From positions 117,507 through 181,506 of the forward strand of contig NZ_FNUR01000007.1 of NCBI RefSeq assembly GCF_900108105.1: a stretch of 64,000 nt of DNA, written 5' to 3'. Position numbers and translations under genes: made by a program. This DNA comes from Butyrivibrio sp. Su6. GTDB lineage: Bacteria > Bacillota > Clostridia > Lachnospirales > Lachnospiraceae. The first letter of the stretch is position 1; each line of letters opens with the position of its first letter. Below, one piece after another: positions 33,468 to 42,787 of the stretch. The notes beneath the pieces are model-generated. The model saw nothing but the letters and a program-made list of their open reading frames with translations, was not told the DNA's origin and made no database searches.

Positions 33468-34625
33468 TTATTCCTCTACTTCAGAATCGGAAGCTTCTAC
33501 TTCGCCTTCCTCATACTCGCCTTCTTCGTACTCATCATAATCTTCATCATCAAGATAATCTTCCATACGGAATCCAGGAGCATCCTTAGCCTGTGTCTCA
33601 CTCTTGATATCAATCTTGTATCCTGTAAGTCTTGCAGCAAGCCTTGCATTCTGACCTTCCTTACCAATTGCAAGTGAGAGCTGGTAATCAGGAACAACTA
33701 CCTTTGCGCTCTTCTCATCAGGATCAGCAAAAACTGCTACGATCTTAGCTGGTGAAAGTGCATTCTGGATAAGGTTTCCAGGGTTTTCATCCCAGTTGAT
33801 TACATCAATCTTTTCACCGTTAAGCTCATCTACGATAAGGTTAACTCTTGCACCATTTACACCTACGCATGCACCAACAGCATCTACGTTAGGGTTATTA
33901 GAATAAACTGCAATCTTTGTACGGCTTCCTGCTTCTCTTGCTATTGACTTGATCTCTACAGTTCCGTCCTGGATTTCAGCAACTTCCTGCTCAAAAAGTC
34001 TCTTTACAAGATCAGGGTGAGTTCTTGATACAAGAATTCTTGGTCCCTTTGATCCGTTCTTAACTTCAAGTACGTATACTCTGATACGTGATGTTGGTCT
34101 GTATACCTCACCCTTAACCTGCTCATTCTCGTTAAGGATTGCATCTGCACGTCCAAGGTTGATGCTTACATTTCTTCCAATGAATCTCTGAACAACACCT
34201 GTTACAATGTCATGCTCTTTCTCAAAGTACTCATTGTAGATAGCACCGCGCTCTTCCTCACGGATTTTCTGAAGGATAACATTCTTGGCGTTCTGAGTAG
34301 CGATACGTCCAAATTCCTTAGAATTAAGAGGAACTGCAACTATATCACCAATCTTTGCCTTTTTTGTTATCTTCTTTGCATCATCAAGGCAGATCTCAAT
34401 CTGTGGATCCATAACATCGTCTGCAAGCTCGACTACTTCTTTATCGGCATAGCATTTGAAGTCGCAATTATTTCTGTCTACCTCTACTCTGATATTTTCA
34501 GCCTTGCCAAAGTTATTCTTGCAGGCTGTGATAAGTGAATTCTCAATTGCATCGAACAGAGAATCTTTGCTGATGTTCTTCTCCTTTTCTAAAAGGTCAA
34601 GGGCATCCATTAATTCTTTACTCAT
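33468..34625 (-). CDS. nusA: Transcription termination/antitermination factor NusA
   Basis: A 385-residue NusA of the short Gram-positive form: N-terminal RNA polymerase-binding domain (1-130), S1 (about 135-200, IVTGVVQRF), KH1 (DAVGACVGVNGARVNLIVDEL) and KH2 (LSLAIGKEGQNARLAARLTG). The C-terminal acidic repeats of E. coli NusA are absent; instead there is an acidic tail of about 40 residues. AAGGAG precedes the ATG. Confidence 0.95.
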   Translation of the reverse strand: MSKELMDALDLLEKEKNISKDSLFDAIENSLITACKNNFGKAENIRVEVDRNNCDFKCYADKEVVELADDVMDPQIEICLDDAKKITKKAKIGDIVAVPLNSKEFGRIATQNAKNVILQKIREEERGAIYNEYFEKEHDIVTGVVQRFIGRNVSINLGRADAILNENEQVKGEVYRPTSRIRVYVLEVKNGSKGPRILVSRTHPDLVKRLFEQEVAEIQDGTVEIKSIAREAGSRTKIAVYSNNPNVDAVGACVGVNGARVNLIVDELNGEKIDVINWDENPGNLIQNALSPAKIVAVFADPDEKSAKVVVPDYQLSLAIGKEGQNARLAARLTGYKIDIKSETQAKDAPGFRMEDYLDDEDYDEYEEGEYEEGEVEASDSEVEE

Positions 34626-34649
34626 CGTAATCTCCTTTTTCCGCCTGGA

Positions 34650-35111
34650 TCAAAAATCCAGTGCAAGCTTAATCACTGATATCTCTTTTCTGGAAAAAAT
34701 CTCATCTTTATCATTTATTGTCACGGTAACACTGTCGCTGTCATAACCTTTAAGTGTACCGGCAAACTCTTTAACACCATCACGTGCTTTAAAAAGTTTA
34801 AGCTCAACATCCTGTCCAAGGCTGTTCTCAAAGTGTCTGTCCTTTTTGAGCTGTCTGCCAAGTCCCGGACTTGAAACCTCCAAGGTATAAGCATCCTCAA
34901 TAAAGTCATCTGCATCAAGAGCATCTGAAAGTGCATGACTTACATCAACGCATTTATTGATGTCAACGCCGCCCTCTCTGTCGATATAAGCTCTAAGGTA
35001 CCATTCACCGGCTTCCTTAACATACTCTACATCGTAGATGCTGACTTCATTTGCCTTAGCAATAGGTACAAGCATTTCTTCTACTTTTGCTTCGATCTCA
35101 TTTTTCTTCAT
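34650..35111 (-). CDS. rimP: Ribosome maturation factor RimP
   Basis: A 153-residue 30S maturation factor with the RimP marks VEYVKEAGEWYLRAYIDREGG, DFIEDAYTLEVSSPGLGRQLK and a C-terminal SH3-like domain. ATG at 35111 with AGAGGA upstream. First protein gene of the nusA-infB block. Confidence 0.94.
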   Translation of the reverse strand: MKKNEIEAKVEEMLVPIAKANEVSIYDVEYVKEAGEWYLRAYIDREGGVDINKCVDVSHALSDALDADDFIEDAYTLEVSSPGLGRQLKKDRHFENSLGQDVELKLFKARDGVKEFAGTLKGYDSDSVTVTINDKDEIFSRKEISVIKLALDF

Positions 35112-35171
35112 TCATTTTCCTCTTTGCATGCCATGGTACAACCCGATGGTTACCATGCGCATTATTACATA

Positions 35172-35203
35172 AAGAAAGTGGGCTTTCTTCAAGCCCACTT
35201 ACA
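35172..35203 (-). terminator. Hairpin between the tRNA-Glu gene and rimP
   Basis: AAGTGGGCTT pairs with AAGCCCACTT closely around a short loop, followed by TCTTTATG on the minus strand. It may end the tRNA transcript, or attenuate read-through into rimP. Confidence 0.65.
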
Positions 35204-35313
35204 ATTACCATGTTGACCATATCACAAAAACGGCATTTCGTCAAGGATATGCACAAAAATTCCCAGGTTGCAAAGCAATCTGGGATTCGGGTTGGGCTGT
35301 TATAAACAGTCAA

Positions 35314-35385
35314 TACCTCGTAGCGGAATCGAACCGCTGATTCTGCCGTGAGAGGGCAGCGTCTTAACCGCTTGACCAACGAGGC
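35314..35385 (-). tRNA. tRNA-Glu (anticodon CTC)
   Basis: A 72-nt cloverleaf on the minus strand. The acceptor stem GCCTCGT pairs with ACGAGGT, with G1-U72 closing it. The anticodon arm CTGCC/GGCAG has loop CTCTCAC, giving anticodon CTC for the GAG codon. The T-arm is GCGG-TTCGATT-CCGC. Discriminator A; CCA is not encoded. A palindrome and promoter lie just upstream. Confidence 0.93.
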
Positions 35386-35400
35386 TTATCAGTTTGTTTT

Positions 35401-35460
35401 GTCGCCGCCGTATCGCGGCGACTTGTTTATAATATCTTATTACAAATAAAAATGCAAGCA
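35401..35460 (-). promoter_or_regulatory. tRNA-Glu promoter and GC-rich leader hairpin
   Basis: On the minus strand TTGCAT, 17 nt and TATTAT form a promoter. The transcript then passes through GTCGCCGC...GCGGCGAC, a perfect 8-bp stem at 35401-35422, before reaching the tRNA 5' end at 35385. The hairpin may mark a processing site. Confidence 0.6.
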
Positions 35461-35515
35461 CTTTTTTAAAAAAAATTTAAAAATCGTTATACCGATGATT
35501 TGTTAACTATATACT

Positions 35516-36478
35516 TTAAGGGTTAACTATGTTTCTCATCTGACCCTTTTGCCAGGCTACTACGTTCTCCTTCACCTCTTCAAGGCATCTCTTTCTTGCC
35601 TCAGTACTTGCCCACGCCATGTGAGGTGTTACAAATAGTTTTCCACTGTCCTGTATCTTAAGAAGTGGAGAATCCTTTGCCATAGGTTCAGGATTTAATA
35701 CATCAAGACCAGCTGCAGCGATCTTACCCTCTGTAAGAGCATCGTAAAGATCCTGCTCACTTACCACTGCACCTCTGGCTACATTTATGAGGATAGCGTT
35801 TTTCTTCATCTTATCAAAAGCGTTTTTATCGAAAAGATTTCTTGTTCTGTCCGTAAGAGGACAATGCAAAGATATAACATCTGAACGGGATAAGAGTTCA
35901 TCAAACTCAACTCTCTCATAATCTGTACATGTGCTCTTTCCGGAAGCAGAATAAAAAATAACCTTTGCACCAAAAGCAGTTGCTATCTCAGCAACCTTTC
36001 TGCCGATGTTTCCCATTCCTACTATTCCATAGGTTTTTCCATCAAGTTCATTAAACGGAATATCAAGGCAGCAAAAATGAGACTGGTTAGCGTATTTTCC
36101 ACTCTTAACAAATTCATCATAGTGTCTGGAATTCTCCATCAGATAAAAAAGAAGTGAAAAAGTATGCTGTGCCACTGACATGGTTGAATAACCAACCACG
36201 TTAGCCACTTTTACGCCATGCCTGTTGCAGGCTTCAATATTGGCATTGTCAAATCCTGTAGCAAACTCACAGATAAGTTCAAGATCCGGAGCCGCATCAA
36301 GAATCTTGTCTGATATTGCGCTTTTATTGATCATAAGCACCTTGGCGCCTGCAAGTCTTTCTGCCGCATTATCATCAGTTATCTTATCATCATAATATGT
36401 GCACTCTCCAAGATCATCAAAGAGTGTGTAATCCATATCTGATCCTACGCTGTCCGTATCTGCTACAACAATTTTCAT
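35516..36478 (-). CDS. D-2-hydroxyacid dehydrogenase
   Basis: A 320-residue NAD-dependent dehydrogenase. The nucleotide-binding fold has GIVGMGNIGRKVAEIA near residue 145. Catalytic Arg lies in NVARGAVV near 233, Glu in LDVLNPEP near 262, and His in VTPHMAWAS near 284. The sequence resembles glycerate dehydrogenase/hydroxypyruvate reductase, but lactate or other 2-hydroxyacids are possible. It stands alone with AGGAGAA upstream. Confidence 0.9.
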   Translation of the reverse strand: MKIVVADTDSVGSDMDYTLFDDLGECTYYDDKITDDNAAERLAGAKVLMINKSAISDKILDAAPDLELICEFATGFDNANIEACNRHGVKVANVVGYSTMSVAQHTFSLLFYLMENSRHYDEFVKSGKYANQSHFCCLDIPFNELDGKTYGIVGMGNIGRKVAEIATAFGAKVIFYSASGKSTCTDYERVEFDELLSRSDVISLHCPLTDRTRNLFDKNAFDKMKKNAILINVARGAVVSEQDLYDALTEGKIAAAGLDVLNPEPMAKDSPLLKIQDSGKLFVTPHMAWASTEARKRCLEEVKENVVAWQKGQMRNIVNP

Positions 36479-36545
36479 ATCTGTTATTCTCCTACTATAA
36501 AAATGTTTTTATTATCCTGTTTCCAAAGACACATAGATACTTTAT

Positions 36546-36577
36546 AAAAGAACCTAAGATCAATAAATCTTAGGTTC
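36546..36577 (-). terminator. Terminator overlapping the end of the EAL gene
   Basis: GAACCTAAGAT pairs with ATCTTAGGTTC in an 11-bp perfect stem followed by TTTTAT. The left arm codes the last residues of the EAL protein and its TGA stop (36560-36562) begins the loop side, so terminator and coding sequence are superimposed. Confidence 0.85.
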
Positions 36578-37270
36578 ACCTAAATAATAACCTTGAGCAA
36601 GGTCAATCTTCATATTCTTAAAGAAATTGTATTCTTCCCTGGTCTCAATTCCTTCTGCAAGTATAATTATATCTCTGGATCTTAGTTCATCTATTATTTC
36701 TTTTACAATATGCTGCTTGTTAAAATCTTTATCCACACCGGATACAAATTTCCTATCGATCTTAACAAGGTCAGGTCTGTAAAAATCAAGACACTCTTTA
36801 TCTATGTTAGTTCCGGTACCAAAATCGTCAATTGCCACTAATGGAGTAGCACCTTCTATATTAAAGGCAACTTTCTTCATTTCCCAGGCATATTTTTCGA
36901 GTTTTGTATACTCAAGCATTTCATATACCAGGCGATTCATCATTTTTTCGCCGCCAAGCGCTGCAACCTGTTTAGTCTGCTCTATCCTCATGCACACTGA
37001 CGGAAAAGAATTCATGAAAAGCTTACCTTCAAGCCCCGCCTCCATAAAATGCTTTGTTCCATAATAGTTTGTTATTTCCTCTATCTGAAAGAGCCTGTCC
37101 ATACCTACTACAGCCTTGATAAACTCAATAGGAGTATAAGGCTGTGGCCTCATCAGTGCCTCATAACCATAGATCGAATTATCCGAAATCCTAAAAATTG
37201 GTTGATACGCAAATTTAATCTCTTGTGGATTATCCAGCAGATACTCAACCGTAACTTCCTTGTTATTCAT
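36560..37270 (-). CDS. EAL-domain cyclic-di-GMP phosphodiesterase
   Basis: A 236-residue stand-alone EAL domain hydrolysing c-di-GMP. Catalytic residues look intact: YEALMRP (EAL), FMNSFPS (Asn), VYEMLE (Glu), IDDFGTG (DDFGTG), VKIDRKFV (Lys) and AEGIET, ending GYYLGEP. There is no GGDEF, sensor or membrane domain. It begins near residue 15 with little N-terminal extension. No partner diguanylate cyclase lies in the window. Confidence 0.92.
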   Translation of the reverse strand: MNNKEVTVEYLLDNPQEIKFAYQPIFRISDNSIYGYEALMRPQPYTPIEFIKAVVGMDRLFQIEEITNYYGTKHFMEAGLEGKLFMNSFPSVCMRIEQTKQVAALGGEKMMNRLVYEMLEYTKLEKYAWEMKKVAFNIEGATPLVAIDDFGTGTNIDKECLDFYRPDLVKIDRKFVSGVDKDFNKQHIVKEIIDELRSRDIIILAEGIETREEYNFFKNMKIDLAQGYYLGEPKIY

Positions 37271-37373
37271 TAAAACCCTTTTCTAAAAATAAAACCCTTT
37301 TCACTCAAAATAAACAAAACATTAGAAATATATCAGTTTTTTTAAATTAATTCAAGCACAATTTATTTCAATG

Positions 37374-37416
37374 AAAAAACTTCCCACTTCAGGGCAATCA
37401 CCCCTAGTGAGAAGTT
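37374..37416 (-). terminator. Terminator after the PAP2 gene
   Basis: AACTTCTCACT pairs imperfectly with AGTGGGAAGTT, with an inner GGGGTGATTGCCC stem, followed by TTTTTTC on the minus strand. Confidence 0.8.
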
Positions 37417-37427
37417 CTTAAAATCAC

Positions 37428-38099
37428 TTATTGTTCAGTTATTTTGCCAAGCGCCTCTGAAAACAAACTGATATAGCACAGACTTATAAGGCACCCACCG
37501 AGAATATCAGTAAACCAGTGAACACCGCAAACAAGTCGCCCGATCACAGTCAGCGCTATGATCACAAGGCATACAATCTTACATACTTTAACAGTTTTTT
37601 CGTTCTTAAGATACTTTGGAAGAACATACATCAAAGTTCCAAATATTGTAACGATAAGCATTGTATGTGAAGAAGGGAAAGATGCCTCAACATGCTCAGC
37701 ACCTTCTTCAATTATAGGTCTGTAGTTCACAATGACTTTTTCAAAAAAAGCATATGTGACAAGAACAACAGCATAGAGGCCGCCAAGGCAGAGAATTTCT
37801 CTGTCAACCTTAGCTATACTCTTTCCCTTGATGAGCTGGATCATTCCAAGGCAGGCAAAAACTGCAACAACTAAAATAGCAAGAACTCCAAAAAGTTCTG
37901 TGAGTTTATACCATACCATGTTGATTCCAAAAAACTCATGAATAAAGCCGTTGATATGTGAAAGTCCTATAGAAGTATCCTCCGGACCTATAGCTGCTAC
38001 ATCAACTCTTTTCACCAAAAAGATCAGAACAAGAAATGCCCCAAACATAATCCTGGCAAACATATTGCCCTTCTTCTCCATGTTGTCATTTGTTTCCAT
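37428..38099 (-). CDS. PAP2-family membrane phosphatase
   Basis: A 223-residue protein with about five or six membrane helices. The three-part PAP2 signature is present: KVIVNYRP, PSSHTMLIVTIFGTL and GRLVCGVHWFTDILGG. It could recycle undecaprenyl pyrophosphate or act on phosphatidic acid. The ATG at 38099 with GGAGGAG is preferred over a start at 38120. A leader hairpin (38118-38159) lies just before the ribosome binding site. It follows polC. Confidence 0.87.
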   Translation of the reverse strand: METNDNMEKKGNMFARIMFGAFLVLIFLVKRVDVAAIGPEDTSIGLSHINGFIHEFFGINMVWYKLTELFGVLAILVVAVFACLGMIQLIKGKSIAKVDREILCLGGLYAVVLVTYAFFEKVIVNYRPIIEEGAEHVEASFPSSHTMLIVTIFGTLMYVLPKYLKNEKTVKVCKIVCLVIIALTVIGRLVCGVHWFTDILGGCLISLCYISLFSEALGKITEQ

Positions 38100-38117
38100 T
38101 ATTTTTCTCCTCCTCGT

Positions 38118-38159
38118 CATTTTCCACTATAATATCCTGTTAATATTACAGTGAAATGA
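38118..38159 (-). promoter_or_regulatory. Leader hairpin of the PAP2 gene
   Basis: TCATTT-CACTGTAATAT pairs with ATATTATAGTG-AAATGA in the minus-strand RNA, with a G-U pair and a small bulge, ending about 5 nt before GAGGAGG. It could control ribosome access or mark a 3' end after polC. Confidence 0.45.
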
Positions 38160-38181
38160 CTTTTAAATTACAGTTTTGTAA

Positions 38182-41100
38182 TCATCCCTTCATCAGGTCA
38201 AAAATACTGATCTGATTGGAATCAGGTATATCACCCAAAAGTCCCATGTCGGCCATCTTTTCAAGTACAGTCTGAGGACATTTGGTTCTTGCCTTAAAGT
38301 CATCCTTGGATAAGAATGGACCATCTTTTGCAGCTTCAACAATCTGATCGGCAGCTTTTTCACCCATACCATCGATACTTGTAAGCGCTGGCATGATCTT
38401 ATCTCCGATAACCTGGAAGTCTCTGGACTTAACCTTAAAGATATCTATAGGAAGGAATTCAATTCCACGCTCATACATTTCCTCTACAAGTCTCATATCA
38501 CCATACTCAGCCTGCTGTGCATTTGTGAGTTCATCCTTTTTATTGTTGTACTCACGCATGATAGCTCTTAAGTGATTTTCACCCTGGCACATATGCTCGT
38601 AGTTAAAGGCCTTTGCTCTGATACTAAACCAGGCAGCATAGAAAGCCTGCGGAACATATACTTTGAAATATGCAATTCTCCAGGCCATCATAACGTAAGC
38701 TGCGGCATGAGCCTTAGGGAACATGTACTTGATCTTTTCGCAGGACCAGATATACCAGTCAGGAACACCGTGATCTGTCATATCCTTCTTCCAGTCAGCC
38801 CAGTTACTCTCTTTTCCCTTGGCAACCTTTCCTTTTCGAACAGCTTCCATGATCTTGAAGGATTCTGACTTATCCAGTCCCTTCTGGATCAGATAGATCA
38901 TAATATCATCTCGACAACAGATGCAGGTATCAATTGTCGCTTTGCCTTCCTGGATAAGAGTCTGCGCATTACCAAGCCAAACGTCTGTACCGTGTGACAA
39001 ACCGGAAATTCTTATAAGGTGGGACAATGATGAAGGTCCCGCATCAATAACCATCTGCATGGCAAAATCTGTACCAAACTCAGGAAGTCCCAGACATCCA
39101 AGCTTTGTTCCACCAATCTGATCAGGAGTGATATTAAGAGCCGTAGTGTTCATGAAAAGGCTCATAACATTTTTGTCATCAAGTGGCACCGTCTTTGGGT
39201 CAAGCCCCGTACAATCCTGCAGGAATCTGATCATAGTAGGATCATCGTGTCCGAGAATATCAAGCTTTAGCAGGTTGTGGTCAATAGAGTGATAATCATA
39301 ATGAGTCGTAATGGTCGCTGTTGTCATATCATTGGCCGGATGCTGCACAGGACAGAAAGAGTTAATATCTTCACCCACAGGCAAAACTATGATTCCACCG
39401 GGATGCTGACCTGTTCCTCGCCTTATACCGGTACAGCCCTGAACGATTCTGTTGATCTCACATTTTCTCTTGCTGGCTCCGATTCCGTCGTAATATTTTT
39501 TTACAAAACCATAAGCTGTCTTATCCGCAAGAGAAGCTATTGTTCCCGCTCTGAAAGTCTGTCCGTAACCAAAAATAACTTCAGTATACTTATGAGCTTT
39601 AGACTGATACTCACCAGAGAAGTTAAGGTCAATATCAGGCTCCTTATCACCCTTAAATCCAAGGAATGTCTCGAAAGGAATATCAAATCCATCCTTGTTC
39701 ATCATGGCTCCGCACTTAGGGCATCTCTTATCAGGCATATCACAGCCTGAATTACCGCCATACTTAAGCACTTCCTCAGAATCAAAGTCACTGTATTTGC
39801 ACTTAGGGCACACATAGTGCGGACTAAGCGAATTAACTTCCGTGATACCTGATGTAAATGCGACAAAGGAGGAACCTACAGATCCTCGAGAGCCAACCAG
39901 GTAACCATCTTCATTGGACTTCCAAACAAGCTTCTGGGCGATGATATACATAACCGCGAAACCGTTCTTTATAATTGAGTTAAGCTCTCTCTCAAGTCGC
40001 TCCTGAACTATTTCAGGAAGATTTTCACCATATATCTCATGGGCCTTGTCATAACAGATCTTTGTGAGGATCTCATCACTGTTTTCAATGACAGGGGCAC
40101 ACTTATCAGGTCTTACCGGTGATATGCTCTCGCACATATCAAGGATCTTCCTGGTATTATCTATAACAATTTCTTTTGCCTTTTCGCCACCGAGATAATC
40201 AAATTCCTCCATCATCTCGTCAGTAGTCCTTAGGAAAAGAGGTGCAGGCTCTTCATCATTCATACCCTTTCCAGCCATGATGATCGTTCTGTATATCTCA
40301 TCCTCAGGATTTAAGAAATGGGCGTCGCAGGTAGCAACAACAGGTTTGTTGAACTGCTCGCCAAGCTTAACTATTTCTTTGTTGATCTCTCTTATGTCGT
40401 CGTCACTGTTGATGTCTTCATATCGCTCTGAATCCACCATGAAATGGTTGTTACCCACAGGCTGGATCTCAAGATAATCATAAAAATCAACAATTCTTGC
40501 TATCTCTTCAGGTGGTCTTCCCTCTACAACTGCTCCATAAAGTTCGCCGGCACAGCATGCACTTCCTATGATCAGCCCTTCCCTGTGCTTCATAAGTTCG
40601 CTCTTTGGTATCAGAGGGAATCTTCTGAAATAATCCACATGAGACTCACTTACAAGGGTATAGAGGTTAACTCTTCCCAACGTATTTTTTGCCAGAATAA
40701 TGCAATGATTGGGGCGGAGGTGCCTTATCATCTCTTTTGTTGGCTTACCGAGAATATTGACATCAGTAAGCGTTACAGCTTTCTGCTCCTCCAACATAGG
40801 AAGGAATTTATTGAAAATAAGCGCAGTACACTCAGCATCATCAACAGCTCTGTGGTGATGCTCAAGCACAACTCCCAAAGTCTTGGCAACAGCATCAAGT
40901 GTATGCTTGGCCTGAAGTGGGAAGAAATATCTTGACAGCCATAAAGTATCAACAGTTGTATAATCCGCAGGAATGCCAAGTTCAAGGCAATTCTGATTTA
41001 TAAAGCTTATATCAAATCCAACATTATGTCCTACTAAGACTGCATCCTTACAAAACTCCACAAACTTAGGAATGATGACTTCCCTTGTTGGAGCATCCAT

Positions 41101-42726
41101 TACCATTTCATCGGTGATACTTGTAAGTTTTTCAATTCTATAAGGAATTGGAACCTGAGGATTTATGAATTCAGAGAATCTCTCAATTATCTCCCCATTT
41201 CTTACCTTTACGGCACCGATCTCAATGATCTTATTTTTTATAGGAGAAAAACCTGTGGTCTCAATATCGAATACAACAAAGGTTGTATCTCTAAGTGGCT
41301 GGCCCTTGTCATTTACAACAATTTCCTTAAGGTCGTCAACAAGATACGCCTCTACTCCCAGGATCAGTTTAAAGAAATCCTGCCTCTCTATAGGTGGCTC
41401 ACCGGCTTCTTTTCTTCTCTTTTTCTCATCATTAAAGAGGTCTTCCCAAACATGGTTGGCATCTGTAAGAGCCTGAACAACGCCGTGGTCTGTTATTGCA
41501 ATACCGGGCATTCCCCATTTGTAGGCCTGCTTAACTATATCCTTAACTTCAGAAACGCCATCCATATCACTCATCTTGGTATGGCAATGAAGTTCTACTC
41601 TTTTTACTTCCGCCCTGTCTACTCTCTTTGTAGTAAAATCAGGGATCTTTTTTACTCCGACTATAGACTGAAGAGACAGCTCATGGTCAAACTTATCAAC
41701 AGCAGCAATACCCTTGATCTTAAGGAAAGCTCCGGGTTTAATATCCTTTGTGATATCAGGAACATCCTCTGTTTTTACAAACATCTTTACAGTGATAGAA
41801 TCTGTAAAGTCAGTAATGTCAAAGATCATGATACTCTTTTCATTTCTGATATCTCTCTGATCATAAGCTGTAACCTTACCGTGAACTGTAACTTCACCAA
41901 GCTCTCCTATAAGGTCGGAAAGCTTCATGGTTTCATCATCAAAGTCCCGGCCGAATACAACATCAGGATTGTCACTTCGCTTGTAGCTGCCGCCAAAGTC
42001 TCTCTTTGGAGTCCACTTGCCTTTTGAAAATCCAGCCTTTGCCCCTTCTGCTGCACTCTTTTGAGGTTCCTCTTTTTTCTGAGCTTTTTCTTCAGCAGCC
42101 TTTTCTGCTTTCTTCTCGGCAGCCTGCTTTTTCTTTTCTTCAGACTTCTGCTCAAAGTCCTCAAGCTTCTTGGCCATTTTAACTGATTCATCAGTATAAT
42201 CAGGCTCTTTTGTTTCCTTCTCTGTATCTACAAATTCAGGAGAAATAGCCACAGACAGTCCGCATCTCTCATTCACGATCTTGGATAAAACTCTGATAAG
42301 ATCCGGAGCTTTTTTCTTGCCCACTACACTGTTTTCAAGCTGAATAACCACATTTCCATCATCCGGGTATTCAAAATTGGCAGCACGAAAAAGACTATAC
42401 TCCATATGGTCATAGTCTTTTAACTCCATCTCTATGCTCTCTCTGTAGATATCAAAAAGATTCTGTGGTGTATACTGAGCAGACAGGCTGAACTTCTCAT
42501 AGATTTTGATAGTCAGATCCTGTCCGTTAAATAACTGCTTTTTTATACCAGTTTCAGTCTTGTAAATATCTGCCTTGTCGATAAGGGCATTACTGGATAT
42601 ATATATTCTGATAAAATCCTGTTTTCTTGTGGTTGAGACCTTAACAACCTCAGTTTGTTCCATAATCTCCTGAGTGCGGTCATCAAGCTTAAGGCCAGGA
42701 AAAACCTCGAAAAACTTCTTCCCCAT
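38182..42726 (-). CDS. polC: DNA polymerase III alpha subunit, PolC type
   Basis: A 1514-residue Gram-positive replicative polymerase. Order: N-terminal domains with a Lys/Glu/Ala-rich linker (about 190-245), OB-fold (VTVHGKVTAYDQRD), PHP domain (ELHCHTKMSDMDG), inserted DEDDh proofreading exonuclease (VVFDIETTGFSP, GHNVGFDISFIN, HHRAVDDAECT), polymerase domain with zinc motif CPKC...CPKCGAMM and catalytic PDIDLNFSGEYQ, helix-hairpin-helix and C-terminal tau-binding region. GGAGTT precedes the ATG. The end carries the beta-clamp-like QISIFDLMKG. Confidence 0.97.
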   Translation of the reverse strand: MGKKFFEVFPGLKLDDRTQEIMEQTEVVKVSTTRKQDFIRIYISSNALIDKADIYKTETGIKKQLFNGQDLTIKIYEKFSLSAQYTPQNLFDIYRESIEMELKDYDHMEYSLFRAANFEYPDDGNVVIQLENSVVGKKKAPDLIRVLSKIVNERCGLSVAISPEFVDTEKETKEPDYTDESVKMAKKLEDFEQKSEEKKKQAAEKKAEKAAEEKAQKKEEPQKSAAEGAKAGFSKGKWTPKRDFGGSYKRSDNPDVVFGRDFDDETMKLSDLIGELGEVTVHGKVTAYDQRDIRNEKSIMIFDITDFTDSITVKMFVKTEDVPDITKDIKPGAFLKIKGIAAVDKFDHELSLQSIVGVKKIPDFTTKRVDRAEVKRVELHCHTKMSDMDGVSEVKDIVKQAYKWGMPGIAITDHGVVQALTDANHVWEDLFNDEKKRRKEAGEPPIERQDFFKLILGVEAYLVDDLKEIVVNDKGQPLRDTTFVVFDIETTGFSPIKNKIIEIGAVKVRNGEIIERFSEFINPQVPIPYRIEKLTSITDEMVMDAPTREVIIPKFVEFCKDAVLVGHNVGFDISFINQNCLELGIPADYTTVDTLWLSRYFFPLQAKHTLDAVAKTLGVVLEHHHRAVDDAECTALIFNKFLPMLEEQKAVTLTDVNILGKPTKEMIRHLRPNHCIILAKNTLGRVNLYTLVSESHVDYFRRFPLIPKSELMKHREGLIIGSACCAGELYGAVVEGRPPEEIARIVDFYDYLEIQPVGNNHFMVDSERYEDINSDDDIREINKEIVKLGEQFNKPVVATCDAHFLNPEDEIYRTIIMAGKGMNDEEPAPLFLRTTDEMMEEFDYLGGEKAKEIVIDNTRKILDMCESISPVRPDKCAPVIENSDEILTKICYDKAHEIYGENLPEIVQERLERELNSIIKNGFAVMYIIAQKLVWKSNEDGYLVGSRGSVGSSFVAFTSGITEVNSLSPHYVCPKCKYSDFDSEEVLKYGGNSGCDMPDKRCPKCGAMMNKDGFDIPFETFLGFKGDKEPDIDLNFSGEYQSKAHKYTEVIFGYGQTFRAGTIASLADKTAYGFVKKYYDGIGASKRKCEINRIVQGCTGIRRGTGQHPGGIIVLPVGEDINSFCPVQHPANDMTTATITTHYDYHSIDHNLLKLDILGHDDPTMIRFLQDCTGLDPKTVPLDDKNVMSLFMNTTALNITPDQIGGTKLGCLGLPEFGTDFAMQMVIDAGPSSLSHLIRISGLSHGTDVWLGNAQTLIQEGKATIDTCICCRDDIMIYLIQKGLDKSESFKIMEAVRKGKVAKGKESNWADWKKDMTDHGVPDWYIWSCEKIKYMFPKAHAAAYVMMAWRIAYFKVYVPQAFYAAWFSIRAKAFNYEHMCQGENHLRAIMREYNNKKDELTNAQQAEYGDMRLVEEMYERGIEFLPIDIFKVKSRDFQVIGDKIMPALTSIDGMGEKAADQIVEAAKDGPFLSKDDFKARTKCPQTVLEKMADMGLLGDIPDSNQISIFDLMKG

Positions 42727-42787
42727 TAAAACTCCTAAATAAAACTACCTCGCCAGAACACGTTAGAACCAGACTATATATTGCTTA

